Assembly (NCBI GenBank): GCA_964543475.1
Contig: CAZIYJ010000001.1
Coordinates: 434,001 to 498,000 of the forward strand
Length of the DNA stretch: 64,000 nt
Origin: JAYSYM01 sp964543475
GTDB taxonomy: Bacteria > Bdellovibrionota > Bdellovibrionia > Bdellovibrionales > JAMPXM01
Reading direction: 5' to 3'
How positions within the stretch are numbered: the first letter of the stretch is position 1; every line of letters begins with the position of its first letter. Below the pieces are notes generated by a model that saw only the letters and a program-made list of their open reading frames with translations, made no database searches and had not been told where the DNA came from. The position numbers were made by a program, and so were the translations under genes. This document shows positions 34,389 to 42,637 of the stretch, in pieces.

Positions 34389-35176
34389 TAGTAACTTTCC
34401 TTTTCATTCGGGAACTGAGTTTCCTTTACAGACTTATCAAACTGATCAAAGGCAGCCTTGAACAGCTCGTGCCCATTGAGAAAACGTCTTACAAACTTTG
34501 GAGAGAACTCGGGGTTCATGCCAAGAAGATCTTGCATAACTAAAACTTGGCCTGAAGTATCAACGCCGGCGCCAATTCCGATAGTGGGAATCGAGAGTTC
34601 TGAAGTCACCTTGCGCGCAACTTCAGAGGGAACGCATTCAAGAACAAGAGCAAAGCATCCGGCTTTCTCAATTCGTTTTGCCTGTTCGATAAGTTTTTTA
34701 GCGGCGTCTTCCTGAGTCGCCTGAACTTTAAATCCGCCAAACTGATGAATCGATTGCGGAGTCAATCCGAGATGGCCCATCACCGGTACACCAGACTCAA
34801 CGATGTGGTGAATCGCCTGATCGCTTCCGTCAATGCCTTCGATCTTCACGGCCTGTGCTCCAGCGCGCATGAGTTGCGCGACTGCAGCCATTGTCGAATC
34901 GATCGAACCACGATGAGCCAAAAAGGGCATGTCAGCTACGATAAATTTTTTCGGTGCTCCTCTGCGTACGGCTTCTACGTGAGAAGAAATTACGTCAACA
35001 GTTGCTGGCAGAGTCGTCGAGTGACCATGTGCAACCATCGCAACACTGTCGCCAACTAAAATGCAGTCAACTTTCGAATCATTAACGATTTTTGCTGTCC
35101 AATGATCATAACAAGTAATCATCGAAATTTTTTGTCCAGCAACTTTGGCTTTTTGAAAATCGAGTACGTTTTGCAT
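34388..35176 (-). CDS. panB: 3-methyl-2-oxobutanoate hydroxymethyltransferase
   Basis: This 262-residue enzyme adds the one-carbon group that makes ketopantoate. Family segments are CYDHWTAKIV, ILVGDSVAMVAHGHSTTLPAT, PVMGHLGLTPQSIHQFGGF and PTIGIGAGVDTSGQVLVMQD. The magnesium-binding Asp is in the VGDS motif. It follows the putative reductase gene with no gap. Confidence 0.96.
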   Translation of the reverse strand: MQNVLDFQKAKVAGQKISMITCYDHWTAKIVNDSKVDCILVGDSVAMVAHGHSTTLPATVDVISSHVEAVRRGAPKKFIVADMPFLAHRGSIDSTMAAVAQLMRAGAQAVKIEGIDGSDQAIHHIVESGVPVMGHLGLTPQSIHQFGGFKVQATQEDAAKKLIEQAKRIEKAGCFALVLECVPSEVARKVTSELSIPTIGIGAGVDTSGQVLVMQDLLGMNPEFSPKFVRRFLNGHELFKAAFDQFDKSVKETQFPNEKESY

Positions 35177-35947
35177 TTAGTCTTCCTTGATATTCGGCCG
35201 CACTGATCGTGCAGCAATGTTTGAAAACCTGTGAGACTCAGCAGTCACAAACGCCCGATAAATTCCGGCGTAGCGATCAAAGTTTTTATCAAGAGCCTCG
35301 AGATTCTTGTTCACTGTTTCTAAATCCCCGCGGACCAAAGGGCCAGTTACCACGGTCGATGCATTACCTTCAGCAACTTCAACTAGGTTCGCTGCGATCT
35401 GTTTCAAATAGGCTTCGGCCGCCGAAGCAGGAATTCCCAGCTCAACTTTTAAATCCGAGAAAAACTTTTCCCAAAGCAGAGTAGTAAAATTTCCGCTCAT
35501 CACACAGTACGCGTGATAAAGCGCCTTTTTATCGGCCGAGATTTTAAAACTCGTATTCGGAAAGCCGGGTAGTACGTTTGAAAACTCGCTTGAGTCCTCG
35601 ATAATAAATGGAATAGCTCGATACTTTTCAGGCGAATAAAGTTGATCTGAAAAAGTCATCAGCGGATGAGCGCTCTTAGCAAGTGGCGTCGCTAACGCTC
35701 CAGAGAAATGGACAACAATTCCATTAAAGGATTTGAGCTGAGCTTGAATGAAGGTTTCGATTTCGCGGTCTGGAATTGCAAGAAGAACGTGCGAGGCCAT
35801 TCCGAGTTTCAGTTTGAGTTCTGAAGCCGGTTCGCGTCTTGTCCAGGTCTGAAGATTCAGATCCAGGCTGCGCAAATAAAAATGTAGGTGCCGAGCTAAA
35901 CGGCCGCCCCCAATTAGGAGGTAATTAACGTCAGGTACCTGTCCCAT
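35177..35947 (-). CDS. Rossmann/DUF2520 protein, probable ketopantoate reductase substitute
   Basis: This 256-residue protein starts with a dinucleotide-binding loop, LLIGGGRLARHLHFYLR, followed by a Rossmann-like half with HVLLAIPDREI and VVHFSGALATP, and a helical C-terminal DUF2520 half (YHAYCVMSGNFTTLLWEKF and EVAEGNASTVVTGPLVRGD). A PanE-type ketopantoate reductase is missing from the operon, and this gene sits exactly where one is expected, directly upstream of panB. DUF2520-related proteins are reported to replace PanE in some bacteria (PanG of Francisella, as I recall it), so I infer ketopantoate reduction with NADPH. It is the first gene of the operon. Confidence 0.72.
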   Translation of the reverse strand: MGQVPDVNYLLIGGGRLARHLHFYLRSLDLNLQTWTRREPASELKLKLGMASHVLLAIPDREIETFIQAQLKSFNGIVVHFSGALATPLAKSAHPLMTFSDQLYSPEKYRAIPFIIEDSSEFSNVLPGFPNTSFKISADKKALYHAYCVMSGNFTTLLWEKFFSDLKVELGIPASAAEAYLKQIAANLVEVAEGNASTVVTGPLVRGDLETVNKNLEALDKNFDRYAGIYRAFVTAESHRFSNIAARSVRPNIKED

Positions 35948-35972
35948 GGATCAAGTCCTTTCTTATTCGAGA

Positions 35973-36001
35973 TTTGTAACCCAACTCCCTTAAGATCGCA
36001 A
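35973..36001 (-). promoter_or_regulatory. candidate sigma70-type promoter of the pantothenate operon
   Basis: Read on the minus strand, TTGCGA (35996-36001) and TACAAA (35973-35978) are 17 nt apart, each matching four of six consensus bases. They lie about 30 nt before the first start codon of the operon. Confidence 0.45.
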
Positions 36002-36006
36002 TTAGA

Positions 36007-36036
36007 TTGGCATAGCGGTTAGTCTCCGCTTACATT
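36007..36036 (+). promoter_or_regulatory. candidate sigma70-type promoter giving a near-leaderless transcript
   Basis: TTGGCA (36007-36012) and TACATT (36031-36036) are 18 nt apart. Transcription would start about 7 nt later, at or just before the ATG at 36046, which has no ribosome-binding site. Confidence 0.42.
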
Positions 36037-36045
36037 AGCCCCCTA

Positions 36046-36780
36046 ATGAAAACTAAGTACGTTTTAGCGATCTTTTTTAGCTCACTTGCTGCCGGAGCTG
36101 GACTCATTTGGCTGCTTTCGATGGGAACTCAGTCTCCGGTTGAGCTCATCACTCCCACTCAGTTTGCAGCCCAAAAAGAAATCGGCGCGGCCGCTTTTGA
36201 AAGTCTTGGCGAGCGAATTCGTCATCGAAAAATGATAGTGATTGGCATTCCACCGCAACCTGAAACCTACCAGAATATCGTCATTGGATTTTTAGAAAAA
36301 CTTGCGGAGACGGATCCGAACATCATCGTCCTTAAAGAACCAAAGTGGCCGGCTCTTCCTACTGAATTAAAGGTCGAGACATTTGATTTTATGTTCAGCG
36401 ACGATGATCTAACAGTAGAGTCCGAAACAATTCAGCGCGCTCTCGACTCTGGAAAAACTTTAGTGATCTACAGTGTAAATATTTTCTCTTCGCACCTGAT
36501 TTTAAAAAATCCAATTAGAAGATTTGAAGAAGCGCTCAAGCGAAAAATTCCAGCACTAACGGTTGGTCAGCTGACGCTTCGCCAAGGTGGAGAATATAAA
36601 AACGACCCGAAGTGCGTTGGTTCAATGAGAGATACTCAAGGACTTTATGATCTCGGGTGCGCGCAACTTGCAAACAGTAGGCACAACTACCGAAACCTTC
36701 TTCCGCTCGACAAATTAACGGCAATTCTTGTCGAGCAGTCTGAAGACGACTATTTATTGCAGGTTTATATTCCGGACTAG
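36046..36780 (+). CDS. membrane-anchored protein of unknown function
   Basis: This 244-residue protein has one N-terminal transmembrane segment (about residues 5-26). The soluble part alternates strands and helices (KMIVIGIPPQPETYQNIVIGF, NIIVLKE, TLVIYSVNIFSSHLIL), like a periplasmic alpha/beta domain. Two cysteines lie near the end (DPKCVG and LGCAQL). No family was recognised. There is no ribosome-binding site before the ATG. The gene ends tail-to-tail with the HAD nucleotidase (CTAG stop overlap). Confidence 0.6.
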   Translation: MKTKYVLAIFFSSLAAGAGLIWLLSMGTQSPVELITPTQFAAQKEIGAAAFESLGERIRHRKMIVIGIPPQPETYQNIVIGFLEKLAETDPNIIVLKEPKWPALPTELKVETFDFMFSDDDLTVESETIQRALDSGKTLVIYSVNIFSSHLILKNPIRRFEEALKRKIPALTVGQLTLRQGGEYKNDPKCVGSMRDTQGLYDLGCAQLANSRHNYRNLLPLDKLTAILVEQSEDDYLLQVYIPD

Positions 36781-38168
36781 CTTAGATCTAGTGCTAGTTC
36801 GTGTGCGAGAGGTCGTCGGCTTGCTCTAAAGTAAGTGCGAGGCGAGAGTTCAAGCAAATCAGCGATCTTTGCCATGTACACGCAAGCGAATCGATCAACC
36901 TGGTGAGCAAAGTAAGACTCTTCGTTTCCTGCTCTAAAAACCTCACCCCAGTGTTGATTGAAGCTGCTTTGTTGAGTGCGAATCAAATGGCTAATCTTTT
37001 TATCAAGATCAGTGATCGTGTTTTGTAAGTAGCTAACTCGCGAATCGTCGCCTTCTTTTCCAGTTTCGATTTTCGTCGAGATAATATTCACGAGCTCAAG
37101 TTCGAGAGGCTCTTTCGCATCCATAAGCTTACGAATCTCAGAAAAATTAACCTCTGCTTTTTTTGCACTCTCAAGTTCAACTTCGAGCTCTTCGACAACT
37201 AGAGCAGTTCTCCAGTTAACAGACTTTTTCAATCTGAGGATGTCGCCATAAATGTGATCGCCGACATAAAGAATGTCGTCACCTTCAAGGCCTAGGTCGG
37301 TTGTGAATTTCATGGCGTGTCCGCCTTGGTAAACACCTTTGGTGAGTTTACCTTCGAAGTTGGTCATTGTTCCAGTCTCTGGATCAACCTTTAGAAAGCG
37401 GGTAGTATCTAGGAAGAACTTTGGCTTTGCGGACAAAGTCACAACGATTTCAAAAAGATCTAACCAACTTTTATGATCTTTCAAAAATGGATTAATTGCA
37501 TAATCGAGCAAAAGTTTCGTGTAAGCATAATCTGAATTTGTAAGGACAAAGATTTTTTTACCGTGGCGAATATATCGCTCGAGGCCCGCGACAGTGTCGG
37601 GATCTTTTACGATAAAGCGAGCAAGGTCTTTTGCAACGACAGACTTAAGACTGCCATCGGCGTGAGCCTGATCAAGAACACTCATGAGATCATTCGCAAT
37701 GACTTCATACGACGGCATGTCAGGATAAGTATCGTCTTTTAAATCAACTAGCTGCATGTAAAGAGTGGCAATCGAGATCGAAAAGGCAGTATCGATAGCA
37801 GCGTAGTTAGCGGTTTCGCCAAGGTCGATGTAGATACTCTTGTAGATCTTTTGTTGCGTCGTGAAATCAATTGGCTTTGTTCCGTGGTGACTTGAGCGGA
37901 TCGCACTATGACGACTTACTTTGAGCAAGTTGCCTTTTCGTCGATCGATCACCAATCCACGAATTGCTAAATCGAAATTAAATTTAAGTTGGAGAATTGC
38001 CTCTGGGTAATTTTTTTGCTCAACAAGTTTCTTGAGCATGATTTGGTGAGCGAGTTCTTCGAACGCTTTGCTATCGTAGCGAACCAGAGTGTGGTCCATA
38101 TCAAGACCGATATATTTAATTTTTCGCATATTGAGAGTGCGATTGACGAAAACTTTTTCGAGTTTCAC
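36777..38168 (-). CDS. HAD-superfamily 5'-nucleotidase (IMP/GMP type)
   Basis: This 463-residue protein begins with the HAD nucleophile motif YIGLDMDHTLVRYDS (Asp23 and Asp25). It has FVLTNSDYAYTKLLLDY as motif II and ILYVGDHIYGDILRLKK as motif IV. This architecture matches the cytosolic purine 5'-nucleotidase family (eukaryotic NT5C2-like), which removes phosphate from IMP and GMP. The C-terminal 150 residues are helical. It overlaps the thioredoxin-rhodanese gene upstream by 4 nt. Nucleotide salvage would fit a bacterium that takes up nucleotides, but the substrate is not proven. Confidence 0.85.
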   Translation of the reverse strand: MKLEKVFVNRTLNMRKIKYIGLDMDHTLVRYDSKAFEELAHQIMLKKLVEQKNYPEAILQLKFNFDLAIRGLVIDRRKGNLLKVSRHSAIRSSHHGTKPIDFTTQQKIYKSIYIDLGETANYAAIDTAFSISIATLYMQLVDLKDDTYPDMPSYEVIANDLMSVLDQAHADGSLKSVVAKDLARFIVKDPDTVAGLERYIRHGKKIFVLTNSDYAYTKLLLDYAINPFLKDHKSWLDLFEIVVTLSAKPKFFLDTTRFLKVDPETGTMTNFEGKLTKGVYQGGHAMKFTTDLGLEGDDILYVGDHIYGDILRLKKSVNWRTALVVEELEVELESAKKAEVNFSEIRKLMDAKEPLELELVNIISTKIETGKEGDDSRVSYLQNTITDLDKKISHLIRTQQSSFNQHWGEVFRAGNEESYFAHQVDRFACVYMAKIADLLELSPRTYFRASRRPLAHELALDLS

Positions 38169-39091
38169 AGCGTTTTGCTTTCCGTTGCTAGTTGAAGTTC
38201 ATTCCAGCGGAGCATTCCGCCCTTTAGGTTGTAAACGCTCGTAAAGCCATTCTCACTAGCGAGAGCAGCGGCACGTGCGGATCGTCCGCCACTTCGGCAA
38301 ACGAAGACGATAGTTTTATCTTTTGATAGTTGACTGAGTTTTTCAGGCAGTGTTCCGAGCGGGATAAGAGTTGCTCCTGGTATGTGGCTGAGCTCGCCCG
38401 TGAATTCATCAGGCTGGCGAACATCAATAAGAACAACTTCAGAGCGCTTTTTATCGAGCTCTTCAGCGACGACATCTTGGACCGAGGTAATGTCGGGATT
38501 CGTCTTTTTAGATTCAAATTCAATTTGGTTGTTCATAATTCTTCCTTGCGAGCTCTTAACTTTAGGACTGCTTGGCTTATCAATCAAGGATTTGCGCGGC
38601 GGATGCTTTAAACGGAAATTTACCCACTCTAAAAGGCGTTTTTCGTCGAGAGGTTTCGACGTTTGATCACTCACTGACTCCCCGTAGTAAATAAAAGTCG
38701 TGGGTAAAGAGCCTGACCACGATGGTGAAAATGCCCTAAAAGCCTGCTCATTAACGGGATTCAAGCGAAATTTAGTGCCTTTAACTCCGGCGTTTTCGAT
38801 AAATTTTTCTGCAGTTGCTAAGTCTTTGTCGTCATCTCCCGAGACATAAAAGAATTCGACGTCTTTAAGCTTAGTCTCAGCCTTTGCGAAATCAGGTAGC
38901 TCCTTAATGCACGGGGCGCACCATGAGGCCCAAAGATTCACTACCTTCACTTTCGCCTTACTTTTTTTGACTTCTGAAATAATTGAACTGGCATCGAGCG
39001 ATCGCATCTCGATTTTTTGGGGAGAGCTTCCGAAAACATCCGAAAAAGCTCCGAGACTTAAAACAAAAGTGAGAAGTAATTTCGTTCGCAT
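38165..39091 (-). CDS. secreted thioredoxin-rhodanese fusion protein
   Basis: This 308-residue protein has a signal peptide (about residues 1-21). The first domain is thioredoxin/TlpA-like with VVNLWASWCAPCIKELPDF, active site WCAPC. The second (about 205-300) is a rhodanese domain with VLIDVRQPDEFTGELSHIPGA and active loop VCRSGGRSARAA. The two are joined by a charged linker of about 40 residues that includes a Met at about residue 188, from which the rhodanese could in principle be made alone. It probably handles thiols or sulfane sulfur in the periplasm. Confidence 0.87.
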   Translation of the reverse strand: MRTKLLLTFVLSLGAFSDVFGSSPQKIEMRSLDASSIISEVKKSKAKVKVVNLWASWCAPCIKELPDFAKAETKLKDVEFFYVSGDDDKDLATAEKFIENAGVKGTKFRLNPVNEQAFRAFSPSWSGSLPTTFIYYGESVSDQTSKPLDEKRLLEWVNFRLKHPPRKSLIDKPSSPKVKSSQGRIMNNQIEFESKKTNPDITSVQDVVAEELDKKRSEVVLIDVRQPDEFTGELSHIPGATLIPLGTLPEKLSQLSKDKTIVFVCRSGGRSARAAALASENGFTSVYNLKGGMLRWNELQLATESKTL

Positions 39092-39120
39092 GGGAGCATT
39101 TTATGCTAGGTTCATAGCAC

Positions 39121-40389
39121 ATGTCTTCATCAAAGATTTTGCTCACACCATGCCAAGAACGCGCTTTTGACAGCCTCCAGGGAAACGGAAATGTTTTTCT
39201 GACTGGTGGCGCGGGTAGCGGCAAGAGTTTTCTCGTTCGATATTTTCTAAAAGACAAATCGACAAAAGAATTTCCGGTGCTTGCGAGCACGGGTGCAGCA
39301 GCGGTTTTAGTGGGCGGGAGAACTTTCCACAGCTTTTTTGGACTCGGCATTTTAGAAGGCGGACCTGAGGCGACGATCGAAAAAGCAGCCCGCAATCGTC
39401 AAGTTGTCAGACGTTTGAAAAAAATTAACGGCTTTATCGTCGACGAAGTGTCGATGCTTTCGGGAGTGATTCTCGCTACAGCTGAAATTATTTGTCGGCG
39501 CGTTCGAGACAGTGATGAGCCTTGGGGCGGACTTCGCGTCATTGCAGTCGGAGATTTTGCTCAACTTCCTCCTGTTGAAAGAAACAATTCTGCAAAGTCT
39601 TGGGCGTTTCAACATCCGGTCTGGACATGGAGTGGTTTTAAAACTGAGTACTTGCGCACTCAAACTCGCTGCCGAGATGAAGAGTACATGCGCATTCTCA
39701 ACAAAGTTCGTGAGGGCAACGTCACCCAAGAAGTTGTTGATTATTTAAATTCGAAAATTGTGACCGGCGACCAAGAATTTTCGGGAACACGACTTTTCCC
39801 TCGGAGAGATCAAACAGATCAATTTAATTTGAAAAAATTAAATGAGCTTAAGACTCCTTTGATTAAACTTGAAACGGTCTACACAGGTCAGGCGCGGGTT
39901 GTTGAGCAACTAAAAAAAGTGGCTCCTATTCCCGAAGTTTTGCATTTAAAAGAAAATGCCTTGGTGATGATTCGCCAGAACGATCCGCAAGGTCGTTGGG
40001 TGAACGGCACAACAGGGTACGTTGAAAAAATTAACGCTGAAATGGGCGGGATGTTGGTTAAGGCTCTGAAGATTAGACTGCTCAATGGTCGTCTTGCTGA
40101 ACTTGAAAAACAGTCATTCACGCTGCTCGATGCTGATGGCGAAGTAGTAGCAAGCGCCACTAACTTTCCGGTTTCGCTCGCTTACGCGAGTACGATTCAC
40201 AAAGCTCAGGGTGCGACACTCGATCGCCTTTGGGTTGATCTCAAGCAACTCTGGGAGCCTGGCCAGGCTTACGTGGCTTTGAGTCGAATCTCGCAAGGCT
40301 CAGATTTGTGGGTTGAGGCTTGGCAGCCGCGCGCTATTCGAACTGACCCTCACGTGACCCAGTTCTACAGCGATATCGCAGCGCACTAA
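39121..40389 (+). CDS. Pif1-like DNA helicase
   Basis: This 422-residue cytoplasmic superfamily 1B helicase has Walker A FLTGGAGSGKSFLVRYFL (about residues 26-45), an STGAAA motif Ia, Walker B GFIVDEVSMLSG, GDFAQLPPVERN, and the C-terminal SLAYASTIHKAQGATLDRLWVDL and YVALSRISQGSDLWV. Pif1/RecD2-type enzymes unwind DNA 5' to 3' and resolve difficult structures. It lies 29 nt from the divergent secreted fusion gene; no ribosome-binding site is clear. Confidence 0.9.
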   Translation: MSSSKILLTPCQERAFDSLQGNGNVFLTGGAGSGKSFLVRYFLKDKSTKEFPVLASTGAAAVLVGGRTFHSFFGLGILEGGPEATIEKAARNRQVVRRLKKINGFIVDEVSMLSGVILATAEIICRRVRDSDEPWGGLRVIAVGDFAQLPPVERNNSAKSWAFQHPVWTWSGFKTEYLRTQTRCRDEEYMRILNKVREGNVTQEVVDYLNSKIVTGDQEFSGTRLFPRRDQTDQFNLKKLNELKTPLIKLETVYTGQARVVEQLKKVAPIPEVLHLKENALVMIRQNDPQGRWVNGTTGYVEKINAEMGGMLVKALKIRLLNGRLAELEKQSFTLLDADGEVVASATNFPVSLAYASTIHKAQGATLDRLWVDLKQLWEPGQAYVALSRISQGSDLWVEAWQPRAIRTDPHVTQFYSDIAAH

Positions 40390-40475
40390 AAGACCAAGAC
40401 AGCAATAGACGCTTCACTCAGTTGGCTCCACCGTATGCCCGTGCTAGGTTGGCCGGGATTTACCAGGGAGTAGTT

Positions 40476-41516
40476 ATGGAATTCAATCCAATCGGTCTTG
40501 ATGGTATGGAGTTCATCGAATTTTGCGGGCCAGAGCCAGCCTATTTCGAGCGAGTTTTTGCTCAATTCGGCATGACACCAATTGCTGAACACAAAACTAA
40601 AAAGCTAAAGCTCTTCCGCCAAGGCGATATCAACTTTGTTTTGAATAGCGAACCCGGTTCTTTTGCCGACGAGTTCCGCCGACTACATGGTCCTTCAGTC
40701 TGCGCAACTGGGTTTAGAGTTGCAAATGCGAAGGCAGCTTTCGAAGAAGCAGTTAAGCGAGGCGCTCGGCCTTACACGAACGATGAAGGAAAAGCTGGAT
40801 GGACGATGCCTGCCATCTACGGCATCGGCGACTCACTCATTTACTTCGTTGATAAGTATGGTGCAAACGGAAACGCATACGACGAACTTTTCAATTACAC
40901 AGTTCGCGATAATCAGCCAAAAGGAAAAGGTCTTTTATTCATCGACCACTTAACGAACAACGTTCCTCGCGGTGAAATGCAAAAGTGGTGTGACTTCTAC
41001 ACCAACATTTTTAACTTCAAAGAAAAGCGTTACTTCGACATCAAAGGAAAAACCACCGGTCTTCTTTCAAAAGTGATGAAGTCGCCTTGCGGAAAATTTT
41101 CGATTCCAATTAATGAACCATCAGATTCTAAGTCACAGATTCAAGAGTACCTTGATGAATACAAAGGTTCTGGAATTCAGCACATCGCACTTCTAACTAA
41201 CGACATTCTCGCTTCTGTTGGTGCACTCACAAAAGATCAAGTTGGGTTTTTAGATCGACCTGTCGAGAGCTACTATCAGGCTTTGAATGATCGCGTACCG
41301 AACGTGAAAGAAGATTTAAAGAAGCTTCGTGAAAATGCAATTTTGGTTGATGGCGATCACGATGGTTACTTGCTTCAGATCTTTACCAAGAACCAATTCG
41401 GCCCGGTATTCTTTGAAATTATTCAGCGAGCAGGCCACGAGGGTTTTGGAGACGGAAACTTCCAGGCATTGTTTGATGCGATGGAAGCAGATCAACGCGC
41501 ACGCGGAGTTCTTTAA
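40476..41516 (+). CDS. hpd: 4-hydroxyphenylpyruvate dioxygenase
   Basis: This 346-residue non-haem iron enzyme converts 4-hydroxyphenylpyruvate to homogentisate in tyrosine breakdown. Iron ligands are the His in LLFIDHLTNNV, the His in GIQHIALLTND and the Glu in VFFEIIQRAG near the C-terminus. The start is the ATG at 40476 after AGGGAG; the longer frame from 40422 has no site. The next gene, homogentisate dioxygenase, overlaps by 1 nt. Confidence 0.95.
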   Translation: MEFNPIGLDGMEFIEFCGPEPAYFERVFAQFGMTPIAEHKTKKLKLFRQGDINFVLNSEPGSFADEFRRLHGPSVCATGFRVANAKAAFEEAVKRGARPYTNDEGKAGWTMPAIYGIGDSLIYFVDKYGANGNAYDELFNYTVRDNQPKGKGLLFIDHLTNNVPRGEMQKWCDFYTNIFNFKEKRYFDIKGKTTGLLSKVMKSPCGKFSIPINEPSDSKSQIQEYLDEYKGSGIQHIALLTNDILASVGALTKDQVGFLDRPVESYYQALNDRVPNVKEDLKKLRENAILVDGDHDGYLLQIFTKNQFGPVFFEIIQRAGHEGFGDGNFQALFDAMEADQRARGVL

Positions 41517-42637
41517 TGCATCATTACACGCAAGGCCGACCTACAACTCAAGCTCACAAGGGAATTCCTGAGGGAATGTACGAAGAAGAGCAGGGGCAGG
41601 GCGGATTTTTCGGACCCGTCTCTCACTTGATCAAGGAAAAGCCAAGCACACGTTGGGTTGAGATCGATGGACCACTAAAGCCGCGGATGTTTGATGTCAT
41701 CGGCCTGAAAGGCAATGCTCTCCGAGATTTCGCAGGCCAGAGACTGCTCTATAACAATGATGTAACGATCTCGTACTTGCATTTAAAAGCGGCCGCAGGC
41801 GAAAAAGATTTAAAAGCTCGTCGCAATGCCGATGGCGATTGGCTCTACTTCTGTCATAAGGGCGAAGGCTCGATCATGACTGAGTATGGATTGCTAAAAT
41901 TTGATCCTGGCACTTACGTCATTATTCCGAAATGTGTGACTCATGCATTTCATCTCTCGCAAGATTGCGAATTTTTATTAATTGAAAATCGAACAAGCCA
42001 TTATCAGGAGCCTGATCGCGGAATCGCAGGTCGACACGCGGTCTACGATATCAATGCGATCGGTAAGCCGGAGCTTGAGTCGCTTTACACTTTCATGAAA
42101 GAAAAAGGCATCGACGTAAAAGAAGTTCAGATAAAACACACTGAGCAACTTACGCGTATCGTTTACGATTCAAATATTTTTGATACTCAAGGCTGGAAGG
42201 GTGATCTCTTCCCATTCACTCTGCACATGAAGAATATCATGCCGCTCATGAGCCACAGAGCTCATTTGCCGCCGAGTGCTCACACAACATTTGTCGCTCG
42301 AGGCTTTGTGATTTGCTCGTTCGTCCCGCGTCCTCTTGAAGAAGATAGTGATGCGCTCAAAGTGCCGTTCTACCATCAGAATATGGACTACGATGAAGTT
42401 CTGTTCTATCACGCAGGAGATTTCTTTAGTCGCGACAATCTTCATGCCGGAATGATGTCTTTTCATCCTGCCGGATTTCCACATGGTCCACATCCGAAGG
42501 CGATGGAGAAGGCAAAAGCAAAAACTCACACTGATGAGTATGCGGTAATGGTCGACACTCGCTGGCCTTTGAATCGCGATCCAGTTTTAGAATCTGTCGA
42601 ACTCAGTGAATATTGGAAATCGTGGCAGAAGAAATAG
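41516..42637 (+). CDS. hmgA: homogentisate 1,2-dioxygenase
   Basis: This 373-residue enzyme opens the homogentisate ring to maleylacetoacetate. The metal-site region HQNMDYDEVLFYHAG and the segment HAGMMSFHPAGFPHGPHP are characteristic. It is shorter than the roughly 440-residue animal and Pseudomonas enzymes, like the compact bacterial branch. It is coupled to hpd upstream and overlaps the start of ribD by 16 nt. Confidence 0.93.
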   Translation: MHHYTQGRPTTQAHKGIPEGMYEEEQGQGGFFGPVSHLIKEKPSTRWVEIDGPLKPRMFDVIGLKGNALRDFAGQRLLYNNDVTISYLHLKAAAGEKDLKARRNADGDWLYFCHKGEGSIMTEYGLLKFDPGTYVIIPKCVTHAFHLSQDCEFLLIENRTSHYQEPDRGIAGRHAVYDINAIGKPELESLYTFMKEKGIDVKEVQIKHTEQLTRIVYDSNIFDTQGWKGDLFPFTLHMKNIMPLMSHRAHLPPSAHTTFVARGFVICSFVPRPLEEDSDALKVPFYHQNMDYDEVLFYHAGDFFSRDNLHAGMMSFHPAGFPHGPHPKAMEKAKAKTHTDEYAVMVDTRWPLNRDPVLESVELSEYWKSWQKK

